Below, in pieces: positions 63,005 to 64,000 of a DNA stretch of 64,000 nt. This DNA is from Apus apus. Lineage: Eukaryota > Chordata > Aves > Apodiformes > Apodidae. Below the pieces are notes generated by a model, which saw only the letters and a program-made list of their open reading frames with translations, had not been told where the DNA came from and did not search any database. How positions within the stretch are numbered: the first letter of the stretch is position 1; each line of letters begins with the position of its first letter. A program made the translations under genes and the position numbers. The stretch is from NCBI RefSeq assembly GCF_020740795.1, contig NC_067285.1:17786001-17850000 (forward strand). Reading direction: 5' to 3'.

Positions 63005-63015
63005 CCCCTTTTATG
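63005..63015 (-). promoter_or_regulatory. IFIT5: TATA-like box of IFIT5
   Basis: The minus strand reads CATAAAAGGGG about 75 bp upstream of the ATG. A start site about 25-30 bp downstream (near 62980) would give a 5' UTR of roughly 50 nt, normal for IFIT genes. Confidence 0.65.
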
Positions 63016-63051
63016 TGCTTCAGCCCTCACGTGATCTGGGAGTAATTTGGA

Positions 63052-63071
63052 GGAAAGCAGAAAGTGAAACT
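63052..63071 (-). promoter_or_regulatory. IFIT5: Interferon-stimulated response element (ISRE) of IFIT5
   Basis: The + strand reads GGAAAGCAGAAAGTGAAACT, containing CAGAAAGTGAAACT, a full match to the ISRE consensus (GAAANNGAAACT) bound by ISGF3 and IRFs. A third GAAA lies just before it. It is about 40 bp upstream of the TATA-like box, the spacing seen in IFIT promoters. Confidence 0.85.
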
Positions 63072-63119
63072 TCAACTTCTGTCTGAATCTGTAAAGAAGC
63101 AGGAACAGCGGCCAGTAGG

Positions 63120-63130
63120 GGAATCGAAAC
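63120..63130 (-). promoter_or_regulatory. IFIT5: Second ISRE-like / ETS-IRF composite site
   Basis: GGAATCGAAAC on the + strand fits GGAANNGAAA, the ETS-IRF composite element, and is also a one-mismatch ISRE. It is 49 bp farther from the gene than the main ISRE. Two IRF-type sites in tandem are common in IFIT promoters. Confidence 0.55.
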
Positions 63131-64000
63131 AGGAACACTAAGCTGCTTTTCTATTTTTTTCAGCCCAGCCTGGCTCCATGCCATGCATTACATCGTGTTG
63201 CAGAGAATGTGGCAATAGCTCCTAACAGCTCCCAGCACTTACTTTGTTCAAATCCAGGGATATCTATTATAAGGAGAATATTTAAGACTAGTATAAACTG
63301 ACCTGGTTATCATGCATATGCCTGGGAAGGGTCATTTCCCCCTCCTGCCTCTGGTGATGCTTCTCTTCACATTTTTGCATCACACTAAAACAAATCTGTT
63401 TTATTGGTATTGTGTCATCCACCATTCGCATGACGTCTTATTGTCCCTGCCTGCACTCATTTATGTCCACCTCATGTCTCCACATGACAACTTCTCTGCT
63501 GTTGTACCAAAGTTGTATTTCTCTGTGCTATGTCATTTTCTTGGTGTCCTAAATATCCATTCTCACCTAGAAACACTGCTTGTTCCTGGTGTCTACATAA
63601 AACCACAGTGGTACTGGAGCACCTATGGGTATTGATTAGTGGTCAGAGTCAACCAAAACAGAGAACAGAATTCCTCTCTATTACCCCCCAGCCACTCTCA
63701 CAGGGGAAGATAAAAGGGGAATAAGGAAGAGAAGCTTAAAGGTGGGTAGTTAAAACTAGAGCAGGTCTAGTAGAATGGGAAAGGGATAGTAACATATGAA
63801 TAATCATGACTAATATGCACATATATGTGAAGTCCAGTTTCAGTGATCACTGATATAAACCAGAAGTTCCTGGTTGGAAAAGCTGACACAGGAAAACAGT
63901 TCAGGGTCCTTTCCAGTACTCAGTGAAGTCAGATCCTGCAGACAATATGGTGTGTTGAAGATAATGAGTGCAAGGCTCTGTCCAAAAGGTTTGCCAGCTG
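63131..64000. other. 5' flank of IFIT5
   Basis: I see no gene in the last 870 bases. A 107-codon open frame on the + strand (63312-63635) has no recognisable domain and no supporting signal. By synteny the next gene outward should be LIPA, but it is not reached. Confidence 0.5.

Noticed and set aside
1-64000. CRISPR arrays, bacterial operons, phage or plasmid features
   Set aside because: All evidence is of an animal nuclear genome with spliced genes; no regularly spaced repeats were seen.

Overview
The window is vertebrate nuclear DNA, almost certainly from a bird. Genes are split by GT-AG introns, the background is AT-rich with one strong CpG island, and the repeats are avian: a CR1 LINE and an ERVL-type solo LTR. 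The gene order PANK1 - SLC16A12 - IFIT5, with IFIT5 on the opposite strand, matches the mammalian block on human chromosome 10q23 as I remember it. The species cannot be fixed from the sequence alone.

Layout. (1) Bases 1-16.6 kb: the 3' part of PANK1 (pantothenate kinase 1, + strand). Five coding exons lie between 7785 and 15184 and encode the C-terminal 246 residues; the 5' exons, including the catalytic Glu, lie before the window. The intron 9889-14380 carries the microRNA gene miR-107 (hairpin about 11389-11469), as in human. (2) 16.6-27.9 kb: intergenic, no gene seen. (3) About 28.0-28.5 kb: a CpG island, the likely promoter and non-coding first exon of SLC16A12. (4) 28.3-42.0 kb: a long 5' intron or introns. 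(5) 42.1-51.5 kb: the full SLC16A12 (MCT12) coding sequence in six exons, 485 codons plus stop, in frame across every junction. (6) 51.5-57.2 kb: the SLC16A12 3' UTR, an A18 tract preceded by a poly(A) signal, and a small unexplained CpG-rich patch near 55.1-55.4 kb. (7) 57.2-63.1 kb: IFIT5 on the minus strand. A tiny first coding exon (ATG AG) at 62926-62930 joins a large exon at 57505-58942, giving 480 residues. Its intron holds a 5'-truncated CR1 split by a 693-bp solo LTR with a 5-bp target duplication. Upstream of exon 1 lie a TATA-like box, a textbook ISRE and an ETS/IRF-type site.

The three genes share a neighbourhood, not a pathway. PANK1 starts coenzyme A synthesis, and its intronic miR-107 is known to act in metabolic regulation. 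SLC16A12 is a plasma-membrane creatine/monocarboxylate-family transporter. IFIT5 is an interferon-induced RNA-binding TPR protein. I found no wholly new system. The observations most worth checking are the rearranged charges in the IFIT5 RNA 5'-end pocket, the compact interferon promoter, the upstream ORF in SLC16A12, the nested LTR-in-CR1, and the orphan CpG patch.
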